Below, piece after piece: positions 39,780 through 51,800 of a stretch of DNA of 57,582 bases; within the stretch, counting starts at the first letter, position 1; each line of letters begins with the position of its first letter. The position numbers were made by a program, and so were the translations under genes. Under the pieces are notes generated by a model. The model ran no database searches. It was not told the DNA's origin and saw only the letters and a program-made list of their open reading frames with translations. Source of the stretch: Sphaerosporella brunnea (lineage: Eukaryota > Ascomycota > Pezizomycetes > Pezizales > Pyronemataceae); assembly GCA_008704415.1 (NCBI GenBank), contig VXIS01000312.1, forward strand, positions 1-57,582. The letters are read 5' to 3'.

Positions 39780-40141
39780 GGGTCAGTGGAGGCACCGCGC
39801 GCGGATGAGTCTGCCGTTGATTTCAAATGGGGATCAGGAAACTGGGGTATACTGACTGAATGCTCGCGGCTATCTCTCTATGCCAGCCGAATGAGTGTCC
39901 TTTCCCCAAGCTGGAGATCGTATTCTGAACAAGCGAAACAGGGCGCTCGGACACGTCAAGCGGGGTTTGCTTGTTGCTCAAAACCTGGTTTGGGCAGGAT
40001 CATCTGGAGCAGTGGGAACGTCAAAGGCAAAGCAAGGAGGATGCGGGCGAAACTGACGGCGGAGATGAGGTTGCGGTCGCAGATGCCGATGCGCTATCAC
40101 TGCTAGACAGTGCCAACGCTGCGGACGCCGAGGAATCGTAG
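39780..40141 (+). pseudogene. hAT transposase C-terminal remnant, second copy
   Basis: EAPRADESAVDFKWGSGNWG, then in another frame ARGYLSMPAE, stop, VSFPQAGDRILNKRNRALGH and LLVAQNLVW. This is the DYLS-x-PAxS-x-x-x-ER-x-FS-x-AGD-x-I-x-x-KRN block of hAT transposases. A third frame holds an acidic tail (QDHLEQWERQRQSKEDAGET ... ADALSLLDSANAADAEES) ending at TAG. Two frame changes and a stop mean it is dead. It differs from the copy at 29098, so at least two hAT lineages left tails here. Confidence 0.75.
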
Positions 40142-40455
40142 CCAGTGATTGGGCGGTCTATTTTCGTGGATAAAACCCTCGAATTCAGGCAGTCCGTGAG
40201 CTCAAAGTGTGGTGAAGCGGGAACAGATCGGGCTCTCACAACGCCCGGACGCAATCCCGATGAGACTGAGGTTTAAGGTGGTAGGAGGGAGTTGCGGAGC
40301 ACATGTTCCTAGTCTGCATAATCCTATCTTATATAGCGATCAATATGTGTAATTTTCTATTGAGATGATCTAATATCATAGCAATGCAATTCGTTTTGTT
40401 TTTTCCCAGACGATCCTTCCGCCAACTCCACCACCCGTACGTTGTGCAGCTTTTT

Positions 40456-41845
40456 TCAATTTGTGTATCCTGAAGGCTCGCAATCCCAGATGCTGTTGAA
40501 GTTCAGGATTAAAAAGCACATCATCTCCTCCGCAAGTTTGTCCATCAACTCGAGAGCCACCGGACACTCATCCAGGTCAACGAATTGGAATACCTCTTGG
40601 CCTTCGACTCTGACGCGACCGCTCTCAAAGCGGAAGAGCACCAGTGCCAAAGTGACTGCAACCCAGTCCAACAGCCTGCCGACTGTTCAACAACCCAACA
40701 GGCACACCTCTGTTGCCTTTGGGTGAAGCTCCCCATTCCCAGAAACATAGACGGTCCTCTCAAGCGATTCGAGAGAGGGCGAGAGAACTTGGAGATCGAG
40801 CACGCAAGCGTCGGGAACAGGCGAGCGAGCGGGCACCGGACTGTCACCGTAGAAACGGGCGTCATCGATGTCGCAAAAGCTTTCGTCGGCGCCGTGCTCT
40901 TCAGATCCGTTCTCGTCTGCGTCGCTCTCACCCAAAGCCGAGCCGTTCTCGTCTTCATCGCTCTCACCCAAAGCCGAGCCGTTCTCGTGTTCGTCACTCT
41001 CACCCAAAGCCGAGCCGTTCTTGTCTTCGTCACTCTCACCCGAAACCGAGCCGACTGATGTATCTATCAAGCGTTTCGAGAGAGGGCGAGAGACCTTGGA
41101 GATCGAGCACGCAAGCCTCGGGAACAGGCGAGCGAGCGGGCACCGGACTGTCACCGTAGAAACGGGCGTCATCGATGTCACAAAAGCTTTCGTCGGCGCC
41201 GTGCTCTTCAGATCCGTTCTCGTCTTCGTCGCTCTCACCCAAAGTCAAGCCGTTCTCGTCTTCGCCACTCTCACCCGAAACCGAGCCGACTGATGTGTCT
41301 ATCAAGCGTTTCGAGAGAGGGCGAGAGAACTTGGAGATCGAGAACGCAAGCCTCGGGAACACGCGAGCGAGCGGGCACCGGACTGTCGCCGTAGAAACGG
41401 GCGTCATCGATGTCACAAAAGCTTTCGTTGGCGCCGTGCTCTTCAGATCCGTTCTCGTCTTCGTCGCTCTCACCCAAAGTCAAGCCGTTCTCGTCTTCGC
41501 CACTCTCACCCGAAACCGAGCCGACTGATGTGTCTATCAAGCGTTTCGAGAGAGGGCGAGAGAACTTGGAGATCGAGAACGCAAGCCTCGGGAACACGCG
41601 AGCGAGCGGGCACCGGACTGTCGCCGTAGAAACGGTCGTCATCGATGTCACAAAAGCTTTCGTTGGCGCCGTGCTCTTCAGATCCGTTCTCGTCTGCGTC
41701 GCTCTCACCCAAAGCCGAGCCGTTCTCGTCTTCATCGCTCTCACCCAAAGCCGAGCCGTTCTCGTCTTCGTCGCTCTCACCCAAAGCTGAACCGTTCTCG
41801 TCTTCGTCGCTCTCACCCGAAACCGAGCCGACTGATGCATCTATT
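40456..41845 (-). pseudogene. Acidic-repeat gene with four tandem, frame-shifting internal copies
   Basis: On the minus strand each unit encodes SVGSVSGESDEDENGSALGE (12-residue acidic repeats), then EEHGADESFCDIDDARFYGD, SPVPARSPVPEACVLDLQVL and SPSLETL. Unit borders marked by GCGTTTCGAGAGAGGGCGAG fall at 40764, 41071, 41306 and 41541: spacings 307, 235 and 235 bp, all one base more than a multiple of three, so each unit throws the next out of frame. The spacing difference of 72 bp is two 36-bp acidic repeats. Beyond the last unit the frame continues ERTVYVSGNGELHPKATEVC, meets one TGA (about 40688), then WVAVTLALVLFRFESGRVRV and ECPVALELMDKLAEEMMCFL to a stop at 40456. The original protein was probably a single-unit acidic protein of unknown function. 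Confidence 0.6.
40764..41845. repeat. Four tandem units of 307/235/235/about 305 bp
   Basis: The two 235-bp units are almost identical to each other. The outer units carry two extra 36-bp subunits (GAGAGCGATGAAGACGAGAA-type). The near identity of neighbours suggests recent amplification or gene conversion. Confidence 0.85.
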
Positions 41846-41979
41846 AGCCAATGAACGGGGGTATGATTGAGATGACAGTGCGCAGCACACGTACAAACAT
41901 GCAGATCGTAGTAGCTAATGGGTTTGCTTTGCGGCAGACTTGTTGGGAACCGAAGAGACGGTCGTTTGGTGGTCGATAT

Positions 41980-42320
41980 AGTTGTTTCCGGGTAGAGATG
42001 GTTGTTTGGGGGTAGAGATGGTCGTTTGGGGGTAGAGATGTGAAAGATGGTCGTTGGGGGTAGAGATGGGAAAGATAGTCGTTGGGGGTAGAGATGGGAA
42101 AGATGGTCGTTGGGGGTAGAGATGGGAAAGATGGTCGTTGGGGGTAGAGATGGGAAAGATGGTCGTTGGGGGTAGAGATGTGAAAGATGGTCGTTGGGGG
42201 CAGACATGGGAAAGATGGTCGTTGGGGGTAGAGATGTGAAAGATGGTCGTTGGGGGTAGAGATGGTAAAGGTGGTCGTTTGGGGGTAGAGATGGTCGGTC
42301 GTTTGGGGGTTGTGGGGGTA
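41980..42320. repeat. 28-bp minisatellite (GGTCGTTGGGGGTAGAGATG + GGAAAGAT)
   Basis: About nine to eleven units, with length variants at both ends that add TTT or lose GGAAAGAT. The strand with GGGGG runs is purine-rich and could form G-quadruplex structures. The long minus ORF over it (42489-41506) translates to PNDHLSHLYPQRPSFPSL-type repeats and is probably not a protein. Confidence 0.85.
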
Positions 42321-45300
42321 TTGGCTGACTAGGTTTTTCCGTAGAGGGAACTCGAAGGTGGTTTTTGCGAAGTGAGTGTATGTTGGGAGATTGAAGAGAT
42401 GGATTGGGTTTTTGGATGGGGAGGGGGTGGGCAGGATAAGCCCTAGAAGGAAGCCCTAGGAACGGAGCGAGCCAACGTAATCTTGCCATACGAGTGCTTA
42501 TTTGTGCTTGTGTATCAGAGTGCTGGAGTCATGTCGGTCGAGTGCGAGAAACATCATCTCTAATAGGGCACCAGCGGTTCTAGAGTAACGGCTTTTCCCT
42601 ACCACTCGAGACACCGCAAGTTGTCCTCAGTCGATTCATTCAAGCTGGCCCGGGTCCATCACTGATCCAGGTGGATGCTGCATCTCTGAGGGGCGTGAGT
42701 GAGTGACTTCGGGGATTCTCGGACGAGCCGCTGCGCATGAGCAGTTTGCTTTCTTCGCTTTCTTTGCGGTGGATGTTCGTGGCGGAGAGGTCTATCTGTG
42801 CGGGCAGCGAGGATGATTCAGTTTTCGCAATTGTTCAACGCGGTTGCCCGGTCATCATGGTTGCTTCGCTGGCTACCACCGTGCACGTTATAGATGCAAA
42901 GATACAGCCAGTCTGCTGGAATCCAAAGCCAGGCTGGCACGATGCAGCAGCGAGTTCAATCCAGCGAATAGCGGCCGCTCTGCCATACAATGCACGCTGA
43001 CTGCTTCTGCTGCTCAGCGGAGGCCTATGGCCCAAGGAACAACATCCCCCTCGGCGGCCACATCAACGGCGATGGACACGCCACCTGGCCATTTGTTCCT
43101 CCAAACAACCACGTCTCGAACTGCCTGTCCACTCAGCGGTTCTCAAATGCATGGCCGACCATCTCCCGCCCGCAGTGGACGGCGCGGCTGCCATTCGTCA
43201 CGGCATCGACTATGGGATCCTCGAGCATACGCGGCGCGCTGCGATGCATCGGATGGCGCTCGCGCGCGCGATGGCGATGGCAGAACCCGAGGCGACACGG
43301 TTGATGGACAGATAGTGAACAGCGCCCATCTCCGGGCGGCGATCGAGGGTGCCGACGACGACGGTTGGAGCGTTTGGATGGTGGGCAGCGATCGACACCT
43401 TCCACTGCAACGAGGGTGCGCGTTTTGGCGCCCGACTGCTCGAGAGCTTCAACGCCGTGGTGTAGGCGTTCAGGCACGATCCTTAGCTGGCCGAGATGTG
43501 CCGCTGTCTGATGGAGGTGTCCGCGGTCACACAGGGCCAGCTGTGGATGTTGCTGGTGCGCTTCGATGCGCCAATGGCGCGCTGGAAAATGCCGGCGTGG
43601 CCGCACGCGTGGACCGTCGCAGAGATTCTCAGCGGCGCGTGCATGCGGCCTCCGGTGCTGCACAGCAGCGTGCAATGTAGCTTCAGAGCCGGCCACGCCG
43701 ACGCATATCGACCACATTGTGCACGAGCTGGAACACATCGAGTTCCGCAATCTGGGGTATCCCACCGCGACGTGGTTAACGTGATGACGACGGTGGTGCG
43801 CGATGCTTGCGGTCATGGGCAGATGCTCGCCAGGGATGTTTGCAGACACACCACCGGCGGAAAATACTGCACCGACATCGACGACGCCCTGCTGTCTGTC
43901 GACCTCCTGTTCCTGTTGGGGGGGGGGGGGGTGTAGATATGCAGCCAGGAGTATTGATGCTGATTTTACAACGAAGGATTTGAACGCCACGATTCCAGTG
44001 ACACTGTAACCCGCCTGATAGTGTTCTGTAAACTCGCAGCTGCGCAGGTTGGCGGTCTGCAACGCATACCACCTGCGTTGAATCGCCGCGCTCCGAGGAC
44101 TATGTAACGCCCGGACCGTGAACTGTACACCCATTCAACAAGCTGGTGATGAATGCCATCCATGACATGGTTTGTCCCGCCGATGCTTTTTCGCAACATC
44201 CCAGCATGCAGTAAGCCGGTATCTCCTCGACAATCGGGGAATCCGAACGTCGCGGGCGGGCGCACGGAACAGCGGCTGATGTCGTGATCACTCAACGGCA
44301 GGTGACTGTCCGGTGATGCAACCGCGTTGCTAGTCCTCCGGGCCTCCGCCGGGCCAGATATGTTTGCGGGCTGCCAGAAGGGATGTGGATCGCGGACTGG
44401 ATGGCATGGGAAACCAGCAGGCACAGCGACTGGCGGAGGCAGCGGCAGTGACGGCTGCTGAACACTGAGGCTTGGTCGCGCAGGCGGTTGGTGAAGTTGC
44501 ACAAGAGAAGAGTGGCGTTATCATTCATCCATGTTGCTTGAGCTGTAGCAACAGCGCCCCTAACAGGGCTCAGTAATTTGCTGGTGGACGACGGCTTGTG
44601 GATCAGGGAATCGGCATGGTGGAGCTGCGGTCGATCGGAGATGAGTGATGATCCGGGAACTGCAGGACGGCGTCACGAGTCCTGGTGGCCGTGCAGTTCC
44701 ATAGCCCGCAGCCCGGCGCGCGCGTCGACCTTGGAAAAACGAGTGAACCGTCACGAACATACCGCCGGGTTCAGGAATCTATCACGTCCATGCGCTGTGC
44801 GCATCGTCAGGTGGTGACTATATGTGAGATATTCACGGCCAACCCTCCTCGCTTTGGCAACCACTGTGCCCAACACCACCATCACCACGTTGCAGCCACT
44901 ACTCGCCGGCCATGCAACAAGCACGGCGACGTGGTTGAACAGCGTCCGTTGCCAGAACGACCCGGGCCATTCGAAGGTTTCAGGCATTGGCGCAATCAGG
45001 CGGCGTACTGGCGACGTCTGCAACAGCCACCAAGTTGGTGTACGAAGCGCCGCACGGTTGGCAGCTCGTGCAGTGCAGGGAGCGGCAGTCGGAGAAACAA
45101 CGGAGGGACGGCACGATGACGAGCGCTGGCCATGCCCGCATGTCCGCAGGCTCCAGAGCGCCGAACCCGTGGCTGGCGGCTGCGGCTGTGCGCATGGTGC
45201 AGTTGCCGCCGCCATCGAGAGTGCCGGCCCCGATAGTAACAGAGGGCGGTACGGAGGATTCACCAGTCCGCGGCAGGAATCCGGGGAACCCTTTCGAAGA

Positions 45301-45389
45301 GGAGCATGTCAACCTGTCTGCCAGAAGCGAGCTGGCTGTTGTCATGTGGCAGTGTTGCCTTTGTTATTCGTGCGAGCGATGCTGACTAG
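42321..45389 (+). other. Unresolved region with several coding-like segments; G14 run
   Basis: Plus-strand pieces that look coding but do not join into one frame: 42737-43000 (VIMVASLATTVHVIDAKIQP, PKPGWHDAAASSIQRIAAAL), about 43130-43315 (LKCMADHLPPAVDGAAAIRH), 43496-43700 (MCRCLMEVSAVTQGQLWMLL) and 44987-45385 (TSATATKLVYEAPHGWQLVQ, NPFEEEHVNLSARSELAVVM). These could be exons of the gene ending at 46137, or a decayed element. The 333-codon minus ORF 44134-43133 is judged a shadow. A run of 14 G lies at 43918-43931. Confidence 0.35.
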
Positions 45390-46137
45390 ATTGCGAGCGG
45401 AGAAACGAACACGCGTCCGACGGTTGGCTCGAAGGGCTCCAGAAGAGCTCCAGCCGAGAGCTTGGCGCAAATCGAGTCAGCCAACGATAGCGCATCGGAA
45501 GACGAGGACGAGGAAGGTGAACAGCCAGTACACCGACGGCGAAAACCAAAACCAGTGGAGGATCGCACATACCGAGCTCCTGGGCGGCGCCGCGAAAATT
45601 TGGCTTTCTCAATCCTGGCGTGGTTGAAACCGATCCCGATGCCTACCAGAGGCCAGATGGATTCCGCGTTGGAACAACCAATCGGGCGAGATAGCATGGA
45701 AAAATTGAAGACCGGAGAGCAGGTGGAGATCACTCTGGGACAAGCAATGAGCCACGCATCTTGGCAAGGGTGGGTTTTACGCCCGCCACCGCTCGATTCC
45801 TGCCTTTTCACCGATGCTTATCGTTGCCAGGCAAGATCCTGTGCTCTGGATGGTTGCTGCGTGGGTTAACGGGGCGTTCAATGTTGATGCTCACCTGACT
45901 AATAATGGGAAGAAGCTTGACGACGTGAGTGGGGAGCTGGACATGGATACATTGGTCGCCCTTGTTTCTTCCCGGGCCGGCGAGCCCATGGAACTGATAT
46001 CGGGGGGGGGTGTTGACAGCAAGTTTATACGCAGCGACACTAAGATGTGGGTAGAAGAGGTATGGATTGAAGGTGCAGAGCTCAAGCGCTCGGTTCTGCA
46101 CTTCAGGTGCAAAACCGACGTTAGCGCCAAACGTTAA
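45390..46137 (+). CDS. Two-exon gene (3' part) of unknown function
   Basis: Exon A (open from 45390 to 45769) encodes an acidic/basic start (ESANDSASEDEDEEGEQPVH, RRRKPKP) and LAFSILAWLKPIPMPTRGQM ... EITLGQAMSHASWQ. Exon B (45831-46137) encodes DPVLWMVAAWVNGAFNVDAH, DMDTLVALVSSRAGEPMELI, KMWVEEVWIEGAELKRSVLH to TAA. The intron 45770-45830 (61 bp) is GTGGGT...TTGCCAG. It joins GG to G, so the frame continues as WQGQDPVLW without a stop, which strongly supports the splice. The first in-frame ATG of exon A is late, so an upstream exon probably exists; 44987-45385 is a candidate. No known domain; the acidic Ser/Asp/Glu stretch next to RRRKPKP suggests a nuclear protein, by inference only. Confidence 0.55.
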
Positions 46138-46169
46138 TCTAACTACACTACTGCGTAACCCTAATGCGT

Positions 46170-46233
46170 CGGTTCATACTCGGATCTGACGCAGAGTGAC
46201 AGTCTACGATCGAGTGACACTCTGTGTCCAACA
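46170..46233 (-). repeat. Copia LTR 5' fragment
   Basis: On the minus strand TGTTGGACACAGAG ... GATCCGAGTATGAACC. It is a diverged fragment of the 27287-type LTR without an adjacent purine tract. Confidence 0.55.
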
Positions 46234-49200
46234 GGGGGGTGTTCAGTGGATGGTCGACAATGTCACGCTGGACCATCATCTGCTGGCAGAGGCAAACCAA
46301 AAGGGCGTTTATCATGAACGCAAAGGTAACACATGGTCCAAGGCGGCGCCATCTGGTGATTTTTTTCAGGAACCATGGGTGAGCGGACACCCTTGTGCGC
46401 CGCAAGGGTCGGACACGGCGCTCGGGACGATGGCAGTGTGGATGGCTCTTACCTTGCATTGGCCGTCTTTGGAAGACCAGCGTGGCAAGGAACAAGTCGA
46501 CACACCGCCAGCAAAAGGCTGATGTTAGTGGACTGTACCAGTTGATCTTGGGTTTCTCGGTTTTCTTGCCACTTGGCTTTGGCCGTCCGCGTACTGCAGA
46601 CTCACGATGGTCAGGTTCAGCCCAATGAAGTCACTCTGCCTGCAAGCCCAGTCGACAGGCTGTTTGACATCTCGCGGAGGTCGAGCTGGTGATCTGCGAC
46701 GCTGCCTGCCGCTCGCGTTGTAGCCCCGAGATGAAGAGCCACGGGGCTAGCGAAGCGGATATTGCTGATGTTGTCAAATGCTGTTGTCCGCTGAAGCGGT
46801 TTGGTGGTGGTATTTCCGGTCCGGGAAAGGCTTTCCGTGGCGGAAACTAACAGGAAGGAGTGGAAGGAGTTTGGCGTGTGGCAAAGTTGCGCGCCGGGTC
46901 TGAGGAACGCGGAATTTCATGCCGTTTGTTGAAATACATGAACATTCGATGTTTTGCTGGTGGTTTACATGCTTGTAACCTTGGTTCACGGATTGGTCAA
47001 TTCGATAACTGCGCAGCTGTAGGGAGGCAATTCTAGTGCGTGCTTTGATGATCGTTACACCGTAGGCGTTGTCAAATTCCTGCCGCGCCCCATGAAAAAA
47101 GATTTATTCCCCGTACCCTGTTCATTACCCGGCCCGCAACCAGCTCCTTGATCGACTAAATACCTTTCTACCGGCTCCACCGTAGCCGGCCCCGCCGCAG
47201 AGCTCTGAGCCCCCTTGAGGCACCAAGCCTATGGGTGATCAAACCAATGGCGTTGCCAAATATTCAACTTCTGAGTTGTCTGATCACCAGATGGCACTGC
47301 GTTGACATGCGACCACGGGAACGCGCAACCAACAAGCACAAGAGCAGAGACTGCAAGCGGCGACCACGCGGCGCTGCCGAAGTCCTGAGCTATGCGCTGA
47401 CCTGCTCGACGGTGTTATCTTGGCAACCGTGTCGGCCATCGTCCACCCAGGCACACACACTGGGGGGATTTGGCAGTGCAATTCGCGAGGAATGGGGAAT
47501 ACATAAAGTTCCACGGAATTTCACAAAACGGAGCAAAATAGCCGATTCTAATCTCGCCTGTGAGCCGTGCCGAGACGTGAAACCAATAAATCTTCACAAC
47601 CGCCGTTGTCCGCCGCTCTAGACGCGATGTGGGGGCGTTCGAGCATGTTCTATTGCAACAACCATCTGACAGGTGCGATCCGGGCGATCGAACAAATCAA
47701 CCACATAGCTGCGCGTAGGTAAATAAGAGTCAGGAGCACGTCAAGCCATCCTATATGTGGATGCTTTCCAACATCTTTGGCTGCCGCCAGAATACTCGGA
47801 TTGGCACGAAACCGACAGCGCTCACCTATGTACGCAGCCTCCAGAGTTCAGGAATGCCCAGAACCAACATGTCTGATCTGCGCCTGGACAATAACTCGGT
47901 TTCAAAGACACTCTCGCGCGGATCTTATCTGTCAGCCATCTCTCATTCATTGCGATGCCCCGACTAAAACCGGCACAGGGTGTACACACAGTAGCCGTCG
48001 CTGGGGCGGAAGATAGTTCGTCGTGGCTGTCGGAGAGGAGAAGTCACCCAGCCGGTGTGACAATGATTTTAACATGTTCTTACGGGCCTATTTTCTTTCT
48101 TTGCTCTTTTCTAGACTTTACTTTTGAGGAGGGTGTTTCGCATTGCTGGTTCCCATCAAATGCGATGAATAAGGGCGCGGACATCTTCACGCATAGCAGC
48201 CCTCTCTACGGCTCCGAAGCCGCTTGTAGCTCCCGCTTGAAGCGGGGTCTTCAACTGTCGAGTGGCTATGGTCTTGCACCCCAGATCGCCTGTACAGTCA
48301 TAGAATCTTTTTCTCATCGGCCACGAAGGATCCATCGCATCCAATGGCAGCGCTTCACCATATTTCTGGTCGCCCCGATAAAGGTTGACTGGGTGGTTCT
48401 CGCGCTCTGTGTCATCAGTTCAGGCTCTGAATATGGATTCGCGCCGTCCCGTACCAGGCAGCGGGATGTCCTGCACCACGTGTCCTCGGTTCTCGGTCTG
48501 TCTTGTTGACCGACTCCACGTATTGCTCACCGCTATTATTTCTGCGATCTGAAGAAAATAGAGCCGGAACGCACACTGGCGATGGATCGCAGTTGTTTAC
48601 CTCAACGGAGATAGAACTGCTTATCCACGTCACTGCGCCATCACCGGCTACCGGTCACCTCCACTGCGAAGGTTCAGGTGCCAGGGCAGAGACGCCATGC
48701 GTTGTGTCAAAAATGGCGCGTAAAAGGCCGATATAGCGAGCTGCCACGGTGCTAGGCGGCCGTAGGGACTGCAAACGGCAGTGGAGGACACGGCGATGGG
48801 AGATCGACTTGCCGCGGGGCCGTGAGGCGGGACGTATAGGGGAACGGGATGCCTATCATCCACGGGCCCAGGGGTATGTGGGAGGCTTAGTGAGCCGGAC
48901 GTCTACCCACCGTGGGTCCGGGAACCTATGGGACCCCTAGGGACTCCAATGGTTTGCTGCGGTAGTCCCGCAGTGCCCAGGAGAACCCGAGGGGCAGTAC
49001 CCGTCAATACCTTGCACCACCGTGGTCGCTTTCGGCTATGGCCACCCGACGAGGCAGTATGCCTATTATGTAGGCCCTCAGGTCCTACTTATTCAGAACG
49101 CGGTGATGGATCAACTTCTACCATACACGGTGCGGGATGCAGCGCCCTGCAACTGTAGTTTGAGCGGCGACCGGAGACAGAGCGACAACCGGAGACAGCT

Positions 49201-50938
49201 GTCACGTATTTGATGACGTGGACCGTGAGCAATCGCAAAGCCGGGGACCGGCAGTGGTGGACACTGACGCCGCTGCGGCGGACCGCAGAATGACGAAACT
49301 GCTATGCACATCGCGATGCTGCACTCCACTATGAGTGCGACCTCACGAAACCAGTGCGAAACCAGACCCTGCGAAGGTGATATTTTCAAAATATGCGACC
49401 GCGCGGGTGGGGGGAATATCCAGGATGGGCATTCCAGAGTTCGGACTCAGATTCGGTCACAGAACCATGATTCTGGCTTGGCTGCGCAGGCGGATACGCG
49501 ACCCATCAATCCTGTGGCAGGAGGACATGCGGATCATGGCATTCGCGAGATCTGACGATGACGATGATTGTAGCCTCACACTGACGCACCGCCACACCCA
49601 GATCACCCCACCGGCACTGTGGCCGAGTCTGGCCTGGGCAGTACCCTGCTATGGTTGGTGAAGCACGGCAAGTGGCGTGCAGACATCCCAACAGGGTCCT
49701 GTGGGGTATACTGTGTGAAGGACCCCTGTGAGGTATCTCGGGTCCCTGGGATGCAGTCACCTTTTACCCTCATCATCCTGTCGCCCAGCCTTATCGTGCG
49801 CATGGCCTCTGGGCATCTAGGCTTCGCCCCGCATAGGGCCTTGTGCAGATAACAAAACGATATGGGTTCCAGGGTGCCGCGAATTGCCTAGGGGTAGGCT
49901 ACGTTTGCTTTGCTGTGTCTCCGCCCGGCGTGGTGGCCAGATGAAGATCCAGAAGCGCAGAAAAGGAGATTTACAGCGTCTGCTGGATGTGATTTTTTGT
50001 GGGCCTTTGTTTGCAAACAACTGTCTATGCTTTCTGTGACTCTGAACGATCGTAACAGATCCTACTGAGTCCGTCTCCTATCCTGTCCGCCTCCTCATTG
50101 ATGCTCTGTTAGGCTTAACTGAGGCCACCCGAAAGCGGTTGCTAGGTAGGTTTCAAGCCATCGCTGGATATAGACAACACTGCGCAGCGGATGTGTTCGT
50201 GCGGAGTTTTAGGAGTTTTCGAGTATAAGAATACCACCGACATGTAACCGCAGCACCGCATTTCCCCTCAAATAGCCACCCCCGAAGCATAATATTGCTT
50301 TCGTTGCTGCGAGTTCCTCTGTATGTAAATAGCTTGTTCCAAAAACTGCGCGTTCACTACCTCTTCACTCACTCTGCCGCGTCGATACTCGTTCTCCTAT
50401 CAAAAACTCTGCTCCGTGATTTCATTATGCCGGTCTTGGCCGTGACGCCAATGGGGGTTAGAATAAACCTAGGCGCGGAGCGGCAAAATCTAGACGAGAG
50501 ACCGGTCGGCAATCGTGGGACAACACCAGTGGGTTATAAATAATCTCGTCGTCATTGACAGGCACAGCATTGATTCCTTGTATGCGTTTCATGACCGGTC
50601 CGTGACGGCACCGCGGGGTTCTCAACAAGCTCTCACAAACGGCGTGGGCTCGATTGGGAAACGAGCGTGACCAGGAATGTGGGAAACGAAAGTTATTGGT
50701 ACCTGCTACAGGTTGATAAAGACCGAGAATGTGGCTCATTCCCGGCGTTAGGCTTAACGTAGAGGATATGCGTTTCAGTATCTCTTCCTCGAAGCGTGAG
50801 GCTGTATCGCGAGAGGTCGAGGCGATGGAAATAATGCCACCCTATTCGCTCCCGGTCTCGAATATTAGTCACGTACCGTTCCTGTCAGTTGCGCGCCTGC
50901 AGTGTCACATTGGTGGAGTATTTTATGCAAGCACAAAT
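46234..50938. other. 4.7 kb without an assignable gene
   Basis: ORFs are short and scattered. The most coding-like is minus 50739-50458 (FPHSWSRSFPNRAHAVCESL ... GINAVPVNDDEIIYNPLVLS), which starts at an ATG but has no known motif. No transposon ends, repeats or RNA genes were recognised. It may hold strongly decayed elements or spliced genes with very short exons. Confidence 0.4.
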
Positions 50939-50946
50939 GTTTGTAC

Positions 50947-51792
50947 CAGGGCGGCCAATAGTCCGTCCGGCCGCCAGGTCAAACGGGGCCCCACGGAGTG
51001 GGTCAGGTCGGGCCGGTGATGTGGCAAGCCCGACAGGTTCGGGCCGGCATAAGAAAAACCTGGATATCTGATAGGTGCCTGCCGGTGCCCAGTACCCTGA
51101 ACTGAGGTCGGGTCGGTCATTGTGCCGAACGCGGGGCCAGTAAAGGCGCTAATCGTTCGGTGCTCGCTCCGCCGCAGATAAAGCGTTGAACGCAATCAAA
51201 AGACTGGTCGATCCACCCCCAAAACAGCAACTCGGACGAGAGTCGGAAGTTGAGCTTAATACGATCCCAGCGATGTCTGCGGAAGCAGAACCTGTGTTCA
51301 GCGGGTGAGAGTCTGCTTTGAAGTTGGTGTTGATAGAAGCATCACTAACAATTCCCAGGGGTCGATACACTATTACGGATCAGCGGGGTTCCTTGGGAGA
51401 CGATGTTATCGAAGCCATAGAATGCCTCAAATCCCGGGCGAGGGAAGATCTGGTATATGGCGCGGGTTCTCAAATTCATCAGGGTGAGCGTATGCTGAGT
51501 GACTCGGAACAGCGGGCGGCGGAGATGGAGGGGTAGCTGGAGGTCCTTCAGGTTGTTGAATCTGTATCTCGCGTTCATGTTTCTCTCCTTGATGTATGTG
51601 TAAGCAAAAAACTACAGATGGCTGGCGGCCCGCCGGGCGCCGGGTACTTCTGGGCCTGGCAGGTGCGCGTAGGCGCCTGGGTCTCGATCCAAAAAGCCTG
51701 TTCCAAACGGGCCGTGATTTCAAAAGCCCGTTTCAATCAGTCCGGTTCAGGCCGCGCTCAAAGCCGGACTGGCCGGACTTTTGACAGCCCTG
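50947..51792. mobile_element. hAT-type non-autonomous element, family A, complete, 846 bp
   Basis: It is flanked by GTTTGTAC at 50939-50946 and 51793-51800 (perfect 8 bp). The left end is CAGGGCGGCCAATAGTCCG, and the right end read inward is CAGGGCTGTCAAAAGTCCGG. CAGGG termini and an 8-bp duplication are typical of hAT. It has no transposase. Internal ORFs (51305-51536 and the reverse) look accidental. Fragments of this family lie at 18024, 23390 and 28704. Confidence 0.85.
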
Positions 51793-51800
51793 GTTTGTAC

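Noticed and set aside
40868..41854. Plus-strand Ser-rich ORFs (SSSLSPKAEPF repeats)
   Set aside because: They are the complement of the acidic minus-strand repeats; only the minus strand continues into a further coherent coding segment (40456-40687).
41506..42489. Minus-strand ORF of 327 codons with Pro/His/Leu repeats
   Set aside because: Its first two thirds are simply the 28-bp minisatellite read in frame; only the end overlaps real coding units.
43133..44134. Minus-strand ORF of 333 codons
   Set aside because: His/Arg-rich antisense shadow in GC-rich DNA, without domain, promoter or start context; the opposite strand has better coding-like segments.
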